A stretch of DNA of 64,000 nt, from positions 97,864 through 161,863 of the forward strand of contig JAGAOO010000036.1 of assembly GCA_017623675.1 (NCBI GenBank), read 5' to 3'. The notes under the pieces are model-generated. The model was not told the origin of the DNA. It ran no database searches and saw nothing but the letters and a program-made list of their open reading frames with translations. Positions 1 to 9,986 of the stretch are shown here, piece after piece; positions within the stretch are counted from its first letter, which is position 1, and each line of letters opens with the position of its first letter. This DNA comes from Lachnospiraceae bacterium (GTDB lineage: Bacteria > Bacillota > Clostridia > Lachnospirales > Lachnospiraceae). Made by a program: the position numbers and the translations under genes.

Positions 1-404
1 TACGGATTGTTTTTCAGGTCATAAATCACCCGGTCTACCTGATCCATCATTCCTTCCTTATACTGGTGTTTGACGCCCAGCTGATATCCATAAGCTTTTC
101 CAATGGAACCATCTTCATCTGCCCATTCATCCCAGATATGAGATTTCAAATCATGTATATTATTTGACTTCTTCTGCCAAATCCACAGCATCTCATCTAC
201 TGCCGACTTTACATATGTTTTTCGTAAGGTTAAAGCAGGGAATTCCTTTGATAAATCATAGCGGTTCACCACTCCAAACCGCTTAATGGTATATGCATAT
301 GTCCCATCCTCCCACTTTGGGCGTACCTTTTCTCCTTCCGTACTATACCCATTATCAAGAATGTCTTTGCACATTTTTATAAACAAATCATCTGCTAAAC
401 TCAT
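1..404 (-). CDS. thyA: Thymidylate synthase ThyA (N-terminal part; gene runs off left edge)
   Basis: The visible 134 codons read from the ATG at 404 towards the window edge. They match the N-terminal half of folate-dependent thymidylate synthase, which converts dUMP to dTMP with methylene-tetrahydrofolate. Recognisable stretches are FPALTLRKTYVKSAVDEMLW, then IWDEWADEDGSIGKAYGYQL, where the family carries the IWDEWA...GPVYG-like substrate loop. The catalytic Cys lies outside the window. A purine-rich GGAAAGGAACAGGAA precedes the ATG. A terminator for the upstream minus-strand gene sits just before it, so thyA probably has its own promoter. The identification is from sequence pattern only. Confidence 0.9.
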   Translation of the reverse strand, partial: MSLADDLFIKMCKDILDNGYSTEGEKVRPKWEDGTYAYTIKRFGVVNRYDLSKEFPALTLRKTYVKSAVDEMLWIWQKKSNNIHDLKSHIWDEWADEDGSIGKAYGYQLGVKHQYKEGMMDQVDRVIYDLKNNP

Positions 405-432
405 TTTCCTGTTCCTTTCCCGCATAAATTTG

Positions 433-473
433 AAAAAGCTGTCGCAGACCAAACGGTTTACGACAGCTCTTTT
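433..473 (-). terminator. Intrinsic terminator after the XRE/aldolase gene
   Basis: An inverted repeat (AGCTGTCG / CGACAGCT) with a 16-nt loop is followed on the minus strand by a T run. It lies a few bases past the stop codon of the gene ending at 476 and separates it from thyA. Confidence 0.75.
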
Positions 474-475
474 CA

Positions 476-1288
476 CTATCGAATCAAAGTTGCAAAGAAT
501 TCATCTTTATGCTGCTCTGCTTCTTCCGCACTCATAGTTGCCATTAATTCTAATTTTGGCAATGCTGTTTCCATCGCCTGAATCATAGCCGGATGAATCG
601 CTTCATATGGATACAGATTGACCACATCACTCCCAAAGGTCTGTGCGTTATATGCCTCAGTCAACGTTGTAACACCCATCACACAGAAAACATCTCTTTC
701 CTTACAGAAGGAGCCAACCTCTTTTACTACAAAGTTAGTAAATACGAATCTTGCACCACTGTCTACTGCCAAACTTGCTTCTTCTCTATTGGTAACATCA
801 GCCACACCGATATATAAATCCGGATAATCCTCTGTTAATTCGCCAAGAATCTTGGCTGCATCCGGTACAGTAAAGGACAATGCGAATCCGTCGCCACCTG
901 ACTGTATCACTTTCTTACATTCATTCAAGGCTGTACGATACGTCTTACCAATAATATATGGAATATCCATTCCTTGAATTCCTTTTCGAACTACTTCCTT
1001 CTGTACGCTGTTGCAACGCATTTTCTTAACATCCGGCAAGGTCTTATAATTATCGAGAACCGTATCTGTTAATTGCATGTAAACCAACAATCTTCGAATA
1101 TATTCATCATACTTTCCTGCATTATGGATATCTCCTCTTAAAAATGCATCTAAGGTAGGTCTGGAAATGTTCATAGCTTGTGATAAAGTCACCTTCGTAC
1201 ACTTGCGATCTTTCATAATTGCTTCGATATTGCTTCCAATTCTCTTTCTATCCATAAATAAATATTCGTACTGCACTGCTCTCATCAT
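476..1288 (-). CDS. XRE-type HTH domain fused to KDPG-aldolase-like TIM barrel
   Basis: The protein has up to 270 residues. Residues about 12-70 look like a Cro/CI-type helix-turn-helix (TLSQAMNISRPTLDAFLRGD). Residues about 110-265 resemble class I KDPG/KHG aldolases (Eda family): repeated beta-alpha units with YIGVADVTNREEASLAVDSGARFVFTN and a C-terminal DVVNLYP segment. In Eda the strand ending in the Schiff-base Lys reads like RFxxTG; here it reads FVFTNFVV and the Lys position is not certain, so catalytic activity is unproven. The likely role is a metabolite-sensing regulator or an aldolase with its own DNA-binding domain. The start is ambiguous: AGAAAGG sits almost on the ATG at 1288, and a second Met lies at 1255. 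Confidence 0.6.
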   Translation of the reverse strand: MMRAVQYEYLFMDRKRIGSNIEAIMKDRKCTKVTLSQAMNISRPTLDAFLRGDIHNAGKYDEYIRRLLVYMQLTDTVLDNYKTLPDVKKMRCNSVQKEVVRKGIQGMDIPYIIGKTYRTALNECKKVIQSGGDGFALSFTVPDAAKILGELTEDYPDLYIGVADVTNREEASLAVDSGARFVFTNFVVKEVGSFCKERDVFCVMGVTTLTEAYNAQTFGSDVVNLYPYEAIHPAMIQAMETALPKLELMATMSAEEAEQHKDEFFATLIR

Positions 1289-1299
1289 CCTTTCTCTTA

Positions 1300-1770
1300 T
1301 TATACTGCTTCATCTACATTTTGGCCTGCAAGAAAACTGCCTTCAATCACCTTACGACCATTATCATATGGATTATCTTTCGAATACTGAATTCTTGTAT
1401 TCGTAGTTCCTCCTGCCACATAGGTTCTGCCACATTCCGGACATACCCCCATCTTCAAGGATACTGTAGCTGATAATAACCTGGCATTCTTATTACCTCC
1501 CGTCTTCTGACGGGCATTTGCCACATGCTCTTGTTCATGGGACATTACTCTTGCATAGGAACTACCCGGTGAAATATGTCCCGGTGCCTTAAATGAGACA
1601 TCTGCCTCATCTGAACCATCTACATACTTCCGGTTTTTACATGTCTGGCACTCCACCGGTTTTACTTTGGAAGAACTTTCAACATCATTATTCGTCTGAA
1701 CCGGAGTTACATAATTCGTATTACTTACCGGTATAATATAACGATTGCTCATATCTGCACCTTGTATCAT
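1300..1770 (-). CDS. Small Cys-rich protein with HExxH motif (hypothetical, possibly metalloprotease-like)
   Basis: The start at 1770 was chosen because AAGGAGGAG lies 6 nt upstream; a longer reading to 1809 lacks such a site. The 156-residue product has an N-terminal CxxC pair (CQTCKNRKYVDGSDE), an HExxH signature (MSHEQEHVANAR) and a second CxxC (CPECGRTYVAGG). The HEQxH block followed by a Gly/Thr-rich stretch recalls the SprA-related putative metallopeptidase family, but the similarity is short. No signal peptide is visible, so it is probably cytoplasmic or exported by another route. It stops 12 bp before the next gene's longest start and is probably co-transcribed with it. Its function is unknown. 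Confidence 0.6.
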   Translation of the reverse strand: MIQGADMSNRYIIPVSNTNYVTPVQTNNDVESSSKVKPVECQTCKNRKYVDGSDEADVSFKAPGHISPGSSYARVMSHEQEHVANARQKTGGNKNARLLSATVSLKMGVCPECGRTYVAGGTTNTRIQYSKDNPYDNGRKVIEGSFLAGQNVDEAV

Positions 1771-1870
1771 GTACACTCCTCCTTCCGATGACAGTTCCAT
1801 TTTCTCCATATTGCATGAAATGTTAATTTATATTATACAAGTCCAATTAGAAAATGACAAGTATAAAAAA

Positions 1871-1906
1871 AACTGCTTTGCTGTTTTTTTCAGCAAAGCA
1901 GTTTTT
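1871..1906 (-). terminator. Terminator of the groES-groEL operon
   Basis: A perfect 13-bp inverted repeat (AACTGCTTTGCTG / CAGCAAAGCAGTT) has a 7-nt loop and is flanked by T runs on both strands. It lies about 70 bp beyond the groEL stop codon and could work in both directions. Confidence 0.85.
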
Positions 1907-1924
1907 AATTAAGCTTAGGAATCT

Positions 1925-1967
1925 GCCATCAGGACTCCGTCGGCTCAAAGAGCCGACACCTCACGAC
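1925..1967. repeat. Hairpin repeat, copy 1 (CATCAGGACTCCGTC...GACACCTCA)
   Basis: The conserved flanks at 1927-1941 and 1955-1963 enclose an inner stem, GTCGGCTC / GAGCCGAC, with an AAA loop. The same flanks recur, in opposite orientation and around a different inner stem, at 39269-39309. This copy lies between the groEL stop codon and its terminator. Confidence 0.6.
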
Positions 1968-1972
1968 AAGTA

Positions 1973-3628
<1,656 letters not shown>

Positions 3629-3633
3629 TCATA

Positions 3634-3921
3634 TTAATCTTCAATAATTGCTAAAATATCTGCCTGCTTTACGATAGTATATTCTACATCATCCAACTTA
3701 ACCTCTGAGCCTACGTACTTAGAATATACAACCTTGTCGCCAACCTTTACCTGCATCGGAACAACCTTTCCGTCTACCTCTGCACCGGGGCCAACTGCAA
3801 TAACCTCTGCCTGCTGTGGTTTTTCTTTTGCCTGTCCGGGAATCACAATTCCGGACTTTGTAGTTTCTTCTGCAACTAACTGCTTCAATACGACTTTGTC
3901 GCCTAATGGTACTAATTTCAT
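3634..3921 (-). CDS. groES: Co-chaperonin GroES (Hsp10)
   Basis: The 95-residue lid of the GroEL chamber begins MKLVPLGDKVVLKQ at 3921, with AAGGAGG 7 nt upstream. A longer reading to 3963 would run into the CIRCE operator and is rejected. The mobile loop (EETTKSGIVIPGQAKEKPQ) and the C-terminal YTIVKQADILAIIE are typical. It is the first gene of the groES-groEL operon, transcribed from the sigma-A promoter at 3990-4017 and repressed through the inverted repeat at 3953-3979. Confidence 0.96.
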   Translation of the reverse strand: MKLVPLGDKVVLKQLVAEETTKSGIVIPGQAKEKPQQAEVIAVGPGAEVDGKVVPMQVKVGDKVVYSKYVGSEVKLDDVEYTIVKQADILAIIED

Positions 3922-3952
3922 TTTATATGCCTCCTTACAAATCTTCTTTCTA

Positions 3953-3979
3953 ATAGCACTCACTTCGTTCGAGTGCTAA
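3953..3979 (-). promoter_or_regulatory. CIRCE operator (HrcA binding site)
   Basis: The inverted repeat ATAGCACTC-N9-GAGTGCTAA matches the CIRCE consensus TTAGCACTC-N9-GAGTGCTAA at all but one base. It lies between the promoter and groES, where HrcA represses heat-shock chaperone operons in Firmicutes. Confidence 0.95.
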
Positions 3980-3989
3980 CATAATTATT

Positions 3990-4017
3990 ATTGTATCCAT
4001 TTTCCAGAAAAAATCAA
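3990..4017 (-). promoter_or_regulatory. Sigma-A promoter of groES-groEL
   Basis: On the minus strand, TTGATT (4012-4017) and TACAAT (3990-3995) are separated by 16 bp, directly upstream of CIRCE. Confidence 0.75.
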
Positions 4018-4098
4018 CCCTTATTTTAAAAATAATTATAAAAAAAATATTATCTGTTTATTCGTACTTTTTTAGTATATTCCAAACAAAAAAAGAAA

Positions 4099-4127
4099 AT
4101 GACAGATGTTTTTCTTCCGTGTATAAT
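4099..4127 (+). promoter_or_regulatory. Putative promoter of the DUF6062 gene
   Basis: ATGACA (4099-4104), a 17-bp spacer and TATAAT (4122-4127) lie about 100 bp before the start codon. The sequence lies in the divergent intergenic region with groES. Confidence 0.55.
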
Positions 4128-4226
4128 AAAATAGTAACTATCTTTGTTGCAAATGCAATATGCCGATAAGCAAGCGATATGCAGATTCCCAACAAAGCAG
4201 CATATGAGAAAAATCCGGGAGGAATT

Positions 4227-4946
4227 ATGAAGGAACAATTATACACAATACCAGTAAACGATGCATTTCGCTCGGACTGTGAATGTCCGGTCTGTGCCTT
4301 GCATCAGGAGCTGGAGCAAAATGCAATTGAATACACCATGGGGCCAAGCTACATGGAGGATGACAACCGAGCAATGACAGACAAATTAGGTTTCTGTCAG
4401 CATCACATTCAGATGTTGTACAAGCAAAAGAACCGTCTGGGATTGGCTTTAATGTTAAAAACCCATACAGACAAGACCATAAAGGATTTAAAGGAATGTT
4501 CTAAGAATAAGCCTTCTGCAGGCGGATTGTTCAAGCGGAATGCAGATACTTCTGCCGTTGGGGCCTATATCAAAGAGCTGGAACAGCATTGCTTCATCTG
4601 TGAGCGTATGGAGGATACCTTAAACCGCTACATAGATACCATCTTTCATTTATGGAAAAAGGATTCCGAATTTCGTGAAGCAGTCAAGCAATGCAAAGGC
4701 TTCTGCACCTATCATTACGGATTGCTCTATGATACCGGTTCTGTTAAATTAGACAAAACACAATACAGCGAATTTCTGGATTGTTTGAATCAGGTTTATT
4801 TTGCCGGCATGGAACGTGTCAATGATGATATTGAATGGTTTATTAATAAGTATGACTACCGCTATGCCAATGAGCCGTGGAAAAATTCCAAGGATGCCAT
4901 TCCAAGAGGAATTTTGAAAACCAACCATATTGCTGTGGAAGAATAA
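4227..4946 (+). CDS. DUF6062 family protein
   Basis: The start at 4227 follows GGGAGGAATT; an upstream in-frame ATG at 4179 has no such site. The 239-residue soluble protein has paired cysteines in two places, CPVC near residue 18 and CFIC near 119, plus His-containing CQHH and CTYHYG. This suggests two repeated metal-binding-like helical halves. The pattern is that of the DUF6062 family found in Clostridia, which has no known function. It is a single gene, divergent from groES, with its own likely promoter and the terminator at 5091-5131. Confidence 0.7.
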   Translation: MKEQLYTIPVNDAFRSDCECPVCALHQELEQNAIEYTMGPSYMEDDNRAMTDKLGFCQHHIQMLYKQKNRLGLALMLKTHTDKTIKDLKECSKNKPSAGGLFKRNADTSAVGAYIKELEQHCFICERMEDTLNRYIDTIFHLWKKDSEFREAVKQCKGFCTYHYGLLYDTGSVKLDKTQYSEFLDCLNQVYFAGMERVNDDIEWFINKYDYRYANEPWKNSKDAIPRGILKTNHIAVEE

Positions 4947-5308
4947 AGTCTCTCAATTTAGGGATATGACAGTCTCACAGGATACGTTTGAACACTTTCC
5001 GGTGAGTTTGGCAAGTCATTACGACTTCTATTTTGATATCTCCATTTGAGGCAGTAAGTTTTTTGATTTATTTGACCAGTTATATAAAAATTTACGGCTT
5101 GATACTCTTTTCTGATGTATCAAGCCGTAAACTTTTGCTACTTTTCTCTCCTTCACAGCAAATCGCAACCAGAACATCAATCATTTTACTGCTTCTCAGT
5201 TCTATCTCTTTCTCTTGGCTGTAATCACCTAGCAAACAACAACTTCATTTCTCGCTATAATTCCCATAATACAACCTGCCAGTCAAGAATCCAATACTAG
5301 GCAGTAAT
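4947..5308. other. Intergenic region between convergent genes
   Basis: These 362 bp hold no credible gene. The only clear element is the long inverted repeat at 5091-5131. The remainder is AT-rich, with only short frames that lack ribosome binding sites. Confidence 0.6.
5091..5131. terminator. Bidirectional terminator between convergent genes
   Basis: A perfect 15-bp inverted repeat (TTTACGGCTTGATAC / GTATCAAGCCGTAAA) has an 11-nt loop. On the minus strand it is followed by TTTTTAT, and on the plus strand by CTTTTGCTACTTTT. Confidence 0.75.
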
Positions 5309-6157
5309 TTACTTGTTCGCCATGACTTCATTTTTAATTGTATCCTTCAAAACTAATGCCTTATCTTTAATTCTGGCAGAAGCAGTTTTGGAACCCAATA
5401 CTCCTGCTAACAAACGAACTGCATCTTCCATTTTGCCCAACTTGTGTGCAAGAACTGCCATTGTATATCGTAAGGACATCTCATCCATACCACACATCGG
5501 AAATGTTTCCTTTGAAAACGCTGCCTGAAAGCCTTCGTATGCTTTTTGAATACACTCATTCTCCTCCTGGATTAATTCTTCTCTGGTCGCATCATCTGCA
5601 GGTAATTCTTCCAGATATCCCCGCATCAGCCATGCCATTTTTAGGAAAATATATGCCTTTTCACTATTCTTTGCATTCCGCTTCACGGCGCAAATCAGAG
5701 AAAGCTTATGCCGCAACAGTGCCCCCCGGTAAGACATACAACCATCTTCTTCCGGAATCCCCTTAAAATTTGCACAGAACTCCTGCCGGATGGTTCTAAG
5801 CTGTGCCGTAGTCACCGGCTTATAATAACGGGTAAGTGCCGAATATCCACATCTCGGACAAGTAACGGCATCATACTTTAATGGATCAATATGACTTTCA
5901 TAAATCGGACGAAGTTCTTCATCCTGGTCAACTAACTTGACCTTACCCGTCCGAATTGCTTTTACCTTAAAATTATTATCACAAATTGGGCATTGATACG
6001 ACTTATCAAATAATACATCTTCTTCTTTCTTTTCTGTTTCCTTTGGCTGCTCCAATTCAGAAGGTGATGCACTCGTCTGTTTTTTCCCCTCATTAAAAAC
6101 ATTATTCATGTCCACACCACCAAGGCCCATACGTTCTACATCTGAGAACAATCCCAT
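5309..6157 (-). CDS. DUF2225 family protein
   Basis: The 282-residue protein has a low-complexity acidic/Lys-rich N-terminal 50 residues. After these come two zinc-ribbon-like CxxC pairs (CPICDNNF near 56, CPRCGYSA near 99) and a helical TPR-like C-terminal half. This layout is typical of the DUF2225 family, which is conserved in Firmicutes and has no established biochemical role. It lies 22 bp downstream of glnS on the same strand and is probably co-transcribed with it. Confidence 0.75.
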   Translation of the reverse strand: MGLFSDVERMGLGGVDMNNVFNEGKKQTSASPSELEQPKETEKKEEDVLFDKSYQCPICDNNFKVKAIRTGKVKLVDQDEELRPIYESHIDPLKYDAVTCPRCGYSALTRYYKPVTTAQLRTIRQEFCANFKGIPEEDGCMSYRGALLRHKLSLICAVKRNAKNSEKAYIFLKMAWLMRGYLEELPADDATREELIQEENECIQKAYEGFQAAFSKETFPMCGMDEMSLRYTMAVLAHKLGKMEDAVRLLAGVLGSKTASARIKDKALVLKDTIKNEVMANK

Positions 6158-6179
6158 AACAATACCTCTTTCCTCTTCT

Positions 6180-7844
6180 TTAGCTTGGTTTATACGAACT
6201 CTTCAATGACACAATACGGTTAAATACCAAATGTCCCGGTTCTGTATCCTTTGTATCCACACAGAAATATCCATGACGCATAAACTGGAAGGAGTCACCC
6301 GGCTGTGCATCCTTAAAATTCTGCTCTAACTTACAATTCTTCAATACTGTTAGTGAATTCGGATTCAGATTCCACGAACCATCCTCATTCCGCACCGGTT
6401 CATCATCCTTTACGATATTTTCATATAATCTTACTTCTGCATCAACGCAGTTGCTTGCATCTACCCAGTGAATGGTTCCTTTTACCTTTCTGCCCTCAAA
6501 ACCGGAACCACTCTTGGTTGCCGGATCATAGGTGCAATGCACTTCTGTAATTCTGCCTTCTGCGTCCTTTTCGAATCCGGTACAGGTCACAAAGTATGCC
6601 CCCTTTAAGCGGACTTCATTTCCTGGGAACAATCGGAAATACTTCTTTGGAGGTTCTTCCATAAAATCTTCCCGTTCAATATATAATTCTCTGGAAAATG
6701 GTACTTTACGAGAACCTAATTCCGGATTCTCCTGATTGTTTTCCACTTCCATGTATTCAACCTGTCCTTCCGGATAGTTATCAATCACCAGTTTAATCGG
6801 GTCTAATACTGCCATCATACGATTGGCTTTCATTTTCAAATCTTCCCGGATACAATATTCCAGCATAGCATAGTCACAGGTGCTCTGTGCCTTTGAAACT
6901 CCGGTCAGATTCATAAACAGCTTTATGGATTCCGGTGTAAAGCCCCGGCGGCGTAATGCACTTAAGGAAACCAGTCTCGGGTCATCCCAGCCATCTACAA
7001 TGCCTTCCTCAACTAATTGCTTAATATATCGTTTACCCGTTACTACACTCTTCAGATACAGCTTTGCAAACTCAATCTGTTTTGGCGGATGCGGATATTC
7101 CAATTCCCGAACAACCCAGTCGTACAGTGGGCGATGGTCTTCAAATTCCAAAGTACAGATAGAATGGGTTACACCTTCGATAGCATCCTCAATCGGATGT
7201 GCAAAATCATACATTGGATAAATGCACCATTTATCACCGGTATTATGGTGAGTCATATGTGCCACCCGGTAAATAACCGGATCCCGCATATTGATATTCG
7301 GTGCACTCATGTCAATCTTCGCCCGAAGCACCTTACTTCCGTCTTCAAATTCACCGTTCTTCATACCCTCGAACAATGCCAGATTCTCTTCAACAGAACG
7401 GTCCCGATATGGGCTGTTCTTACCCGGCTCGGTCAACGTTCCCCGATATTCCCGAATCTCATCTGCTGATAAATCACAGACATAAGCCTTTCCTTTTTTT
7501 ATCAGCTTTACAGCCGCCTCATACATCTGTTCAAAATAATCAGAGGCAAAATAAATGGTATCTCCAAAATCAGCACCCAGCCACTTTACATCTGCCTCAA
7601 TGGAATCAACAAATTCGGTCTTTTCCTTGGTAGGATTCGTGTCATCAAACCGGAGATTAAAGGTTCCATTATACTCCTGTGCCAATCCATAATTTAATAG
7701 AATTGACTTAGCATGTCCAATATGCAGATACCCATTTGGCTCCGGTGGGAACCGGGTTACAATCTTGGTATAAGTTCCATCTGCTAAATCTTTATCAATA
7801 ATCTGTTCAATAAAATGTCTCGAAACAACTTCCTGCTCTTCCAC
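6180..7844 (-). CDS. glnS: Glutaminyl-tRNA synthetase GlnS
   Basis: This class I aminoacyl-tRNA synthetase charges tRNA-Gln. It carries [15 protein letters not shown] (HIGH motif, near residue 35), a GVSKAQS region, and the beta-barrel anticodon domain over the last ~200 residues. A GTG at 7844 is the preferred start because CAGGAGGG lies 8 nt upstream. An ATG at 7865 would put that Shine-Dalgarno sequence inside the gene. The GTG start gives 554 residues, usual for bacterial GlnRS. No T-box leader is visible upstream. DUF2225 follows in the same direction. Confidence 0.95.
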   Translation of the reverse strand: MEEQEVVSRHFIEQIIDKDLADGTYTKIVTRFPPEPNGYLHIGHAKSILLNYGLAQEYNGTFNLRFDDTNPTKEKTEFVDSIEADVKWLGADFGDTIYFASDYFEQMYEAAVKLIKKGKAYVCDLSADEIREYRGTLTEPGKNSPYRDRSVEENLALFEGMKNGEFEDGSKVLRAKIDMSAPNINMRDPVIYRVAHMTHHNTGDKWCIYPMYDFAHPIEDAIEGVTHSICTLEFEDHRPLYDWVVRELEYPHPPKQIEFAKLYLKSVVTGKRYIKQLVEEGIVDGWDDPRLVSLSALRRRGFTPESIKLFMNLTGVSKAQSTCDYAMLEYCIREDLKMKANRMMAVLDPIKLVIDNYPEGQVEYMEVENNQENPELGSRKVPFSRELYIEREDFMEEPPKKYFRLFPGNEVRLKGAYFVTCTGFEKDAEGRITEVHCTYDPATKSGSGFEGRKVKGTIHWVDASNCVDAEVRLYENIVKDDEPVRNEDGSWNLNPNSLTVLKNCKLEQNFKDAQPGDSFQFMRHGYFCVDTKDTEPGHLVFNRIVSLKSSYKPS

Positions 7845-7946
7845 AACTGAACCCTCCTGTCGCATAATTTCACACTTAGAGTTAGTATATCATTTCTGAC
7901 AAAATAAGTCTATGTAGAAATCAGCAAAAAAAGTAAAAGTTTCTTA

Positions 7947-7975
7947 TTGACAACCCCTATAAGATTTGATATATT
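7947..7975 (+). promoter_or_regulatory. Promoter of the tRNA-Thr gene
   Basis: TTGACA (7947-7952), a 17-bp spacer and TATATT (7970-7975) lie 26 bp before the tRNA. Confidence 0.8.
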
Positions 7976-8001
7976 TATCACGTTGCTGAAATAAAGCAAA
8001 T

Positions 8002-8074
8002 GCTACTATAGCTCAGGTGGTAGAGCGCATCATTGGTAATGATGAGGTCACGGGTCCGACTCCCGTTAGTAGCT
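8002..8074 (+). tRNA. tRNA-Thr (GGU)
   Basis: The acceptor stem is GCTACTA / TAGTAGC. The D arm contains AGCTCAGGTGGTAGAGC and the anticodon loop is TTGGTAA, anticodon GGT, within the stem CATCA/TGATG. The T arm is CGGGTCCGACTCCCG; it has TCC where TTC is usual. CCA is not encoded. A T run follows directly. It is a single-gene unit between divergent glnS and the 3' end of sigH. Confidence 0.93.
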
Positions 8075-8109
8075 TTTTTTATTGGCCGAAACACCCATGT
8101 GTGAGTTTA

Positions 8110-8700
8110 TCAATCCTCACTCAATTTTTTCCGAATTCTCTGAATAGCATTATCAATGGACTTTTCAGTCTTTCCCAATTGTTCTGCAATTTTTCCATAA
8201 GATAAACCATCCAGATATAATTCCAATACCTGTCTCTCATACTTACTGAGCAAGGTGTCCATTTTATTTACTAAGCCACCCATACGTTCCCGGCTCAGCC
8301 AATTTGCCTCCGGATTGCTGTTCTCTTCTGCGGCAAGAAAATCAATCACCGCACTTTTCATTTCTTCGTCCTGAGAATAAAAAGAAATATAATGATTCAA
8401 TGGATAATGCTTCTTCCGATTGGAGCTGGTAACCGCTGTATAAATCTGACGCTTTACGCAGAGGGTCGCAAAGGTATGGAAACTACAATTCCTATTCTCG
8501 TTATAATCCCGAACTGCCTTAAATAATCCCAGCATTCCCTCCTGCATCAGGTCCTCGGAATCCGCACCTATGATATAAACTTCTCTGGTTTCCCTCTTTA
8601 CCAAATTCCGATACTTGTCCAGCAAATAATCCATCGCATCATGATTACCCTGCTGACTAATCGCAACCAACTCTTCATCTGTCATATCTGCATAATTCAT
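8110..8700 (-). CDS. sigH: RNA polymerase sigma factor SigH (sigma-30 family)
   Basis: The 196-residue sigma-70 family protein has region 2 (DSEDLMQEGMLGLFKAVRDY, with the core-binding SEDLxQEG) and a region 4 helix-turn-helix (YGKIAEQLGKTEKSIDNAIQR). In Bacillus and Clostridia SigH directs transition-state and early sporulation genes. The start at 8700 follows GGGAGAG with an 8-nt gap. A longer frame to 8808 would translate the tandem repeat and is unlikely. It follows cysS-mrnC-rlmB as in Bacillus subtilis, but rae1/yacP, which sits before sigH there, is absent. Confidence 0.88.
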   Translation of the reverse strand: MNYADMTDEELVAISQQGNHDAMDYLLDKYRNLVKRETREVYIIGADSEDLMQEGMLGLFKAVRDYNENRNCSFHTFATLCVKRQIYTAVTSSNRKKHYPLNHYISFYSQDEEMKSAVIDFLAAEENSNPEANWLSRERMGGLVNKMDTLLSKYERQVLELYLDGLSYGKIAEQLGKTEKSIDNAIQRIRKKLSED

Positions 8701-8724
8701 GACTGATACTCTCCCGTTCCCCTG

Positions 8725-8788
8725 TATCCTGAATATCCTGTTTCCTGAATGTCCTGTATCCTGAATATCCTGTATCCTGAATGTCCTG
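8725..8788. repeat. Four tandem copies of a 16-bp repeat upstream of sigH
   Basis: The copies at 8725, 8741, 8757 and 8773 follow TATCCTGAATRTCCTG; R alternates A, G, A, G, and copy 2 starts TTTCC. The higher-order period is therefore 32 bp. The array fills over half of the 117-bp rlmB-sigH gap. Confidence 0.9.
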
Positions 8789-8817
8789 CTCCCTAAGAAG
8801 CATCCCATTCTTTTATT

Positions 8818-9561
8818 TTATCCGTTCATTCTCTGTCTAACTATCTCGTATGCCAGTACACCTGCTGCCACAGATGCATTCAAGGAATCAATATTGCCTT
8901 TCATCGGAATGGATGCAATATAATCACATTTTTCCTTAACCAGACGACTGACACCTTCCCCTTCGTTACCGATAACCAGACCAATCGGGCCTGTCAGATT
9001 CAACCGGTACATGGTTTCACCGCCCATATCCGCACAGACAAACCACAACCCCCGTTTTTTCAATTCTTCAATAGTCTGTGCCAGATTGGTCACCTTTACA
9101 ACCGGTGTATAATTCAAGGCTCCTGCCGAAGCCTTAACTACTGTTGCAGTCAAGCCTGCTGCCCGTCGCTTCGGTATAATAACACCATGCGCTCCGGCTA
9201 AATTCGCAGTACGAATAATCGCTCCCAGATTATGTGGGTCCTCAATCTCATCCAACAGGAAAATAAATGGTGGCTCTCCCTGTTCTTCTGCCTTCGCAAA
9301 GATTTCCTCCAGCTCTGCATACTCATATGCAGCTGCCTGAGCAATTACGCCCTGATGCTTTCCGGTAGAAGACATCTGATCCAATCGTTCCTTTGCCACA
9401 TAATTAATAATGGTGTCCCCTTTTCTTGCTTCCCTGCTAATGGTATTCATAATTCCATCATGACAGCCATCCTGTATATAAAGCTTATCTATGGTCTTTC
9501 CGGCACGAAATGCTTCCAAAACTGCATTTCTGCCCTCAATGGTGTATTCTTCGTATCGCAT
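8818..9561 (-). CDS. rlmB: 23S rRNA (guanosine-2'-O)-methyltransferase RlmB
   Basis: This 247-residue SpoU/TrmH-family SAM-dependent methyltransferase modifies G2251 (E. coli numbering) in the 23S peptidyl-transferase loop. An N-terminal substrate-binding domain (residues 1-75, IEGRNAVLEAF) precedes the knotted catalytic domain, which has motif 1 (IEDPHNLGAIIRTANLAGAHG), motif 2 (LVIGNEGEGVSRLV) and motif 3 (IPMKGNIDSLNASVAAG). It starts 2 bp after the mrnC stop codon. Confidence 0.93.
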   Translation of the reverse strand: MRYEEYTIEGRNAVLEAFRAGKTIDKLYIQDGCHDGIMNTISREARKGDTIINYVAKERLDQMSSTGKHQGVIAQAAAYEYAELEEIFAKAEEQGEPPFIFLLDEIEDPHNLGAIIRTANLAGAHGVIIPKRRAAGLTATVVKASAGALNYTPVVKVTNLAQTIEELKKRGLWFVCADMGGETMYRLNLTGPIGLVIGNEGEGVSRLVKEKCDYIASIPMKGNIDSLNASVAAGVLAYEIVRQRMNG

Positions 9562-9563
9562 GT

Positions 9564-9986
9564 CTACTCCTTTTCTCTGCCAAGACGAATTAATTCTGTA
9601 ATTCTGGCATACTGCTCCGTCAAATATAAATATCCAATTAATGCTTCAAACCCGGTTGCCCGATGATAATCACCCATGCTGGCATTCTTTGCTTTGGTAT
9701 ATGAATTAGCATTCCGTCCACGATGATACACATCCCGCTCTTCTTCCGTTAATTCATCCAACAAAGACTGTATCAATTGAGACTGTGCCTGTGCTTTTAC
9801 AATTTCACTAACCTGCCGATGATACTTATTTACCTGGCAATTCCCTTTTGCAACAATTTCTGTTCGAATCAGCAAATCATACACAGCATCCCCGATATAA
9901 GCCAAAGCCAACGGGGAATAACTGCGTATATCCCGATGGGGCAGCTCCATTTGTTCTTTGAAATATCCGATTAAATCTTCTTCCAC
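9564..9986 (-). CDS. mrnC: Mini-ribonuclease III (MrnC)
   Basis: The 140-residue RNase III catalytic domain lacks a double-stranded RNA binding domain, as in Bacillus MrnC, which matures 23S rRNA ends. The catalytic signature LALAYIGDAVYDLLIR is near residues 26-41, and the second acidic cluster is in TGFEALIGYLYL near 112-123. Its start overlaps the cysS stop codon by 16 bp, which suggests translational coupling in the conserved cysS-mrnC-rlmB block. Confidence 0.92.
   Translation of the reverse strand: MEEDLIGYFKEQMELPHRDIRSYSPLALAYIGDAVYDLLIRTEIVAKGNCQVNKYHRQVSEIVKAQAQSQLIQSLLDELTEEERDVYHRGRNANSYTKAKNASMGDYHRATGFEALIGYLYLTEQYARITELIRLGREKE

Noticed and set aside
8725-8788. CRISPR array
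   Set aside because: The 16-bp units are directly adjacent without unique spacers, so this is a simple tandem repeat.
8701-8808. N-terminal extension of SigH through the tandem repeats
   Set aside because: The start at 8700 has a GGGAGAG site and gives the normal family N-terminus. The extension would be repetitive and is not typical of sigma factors.
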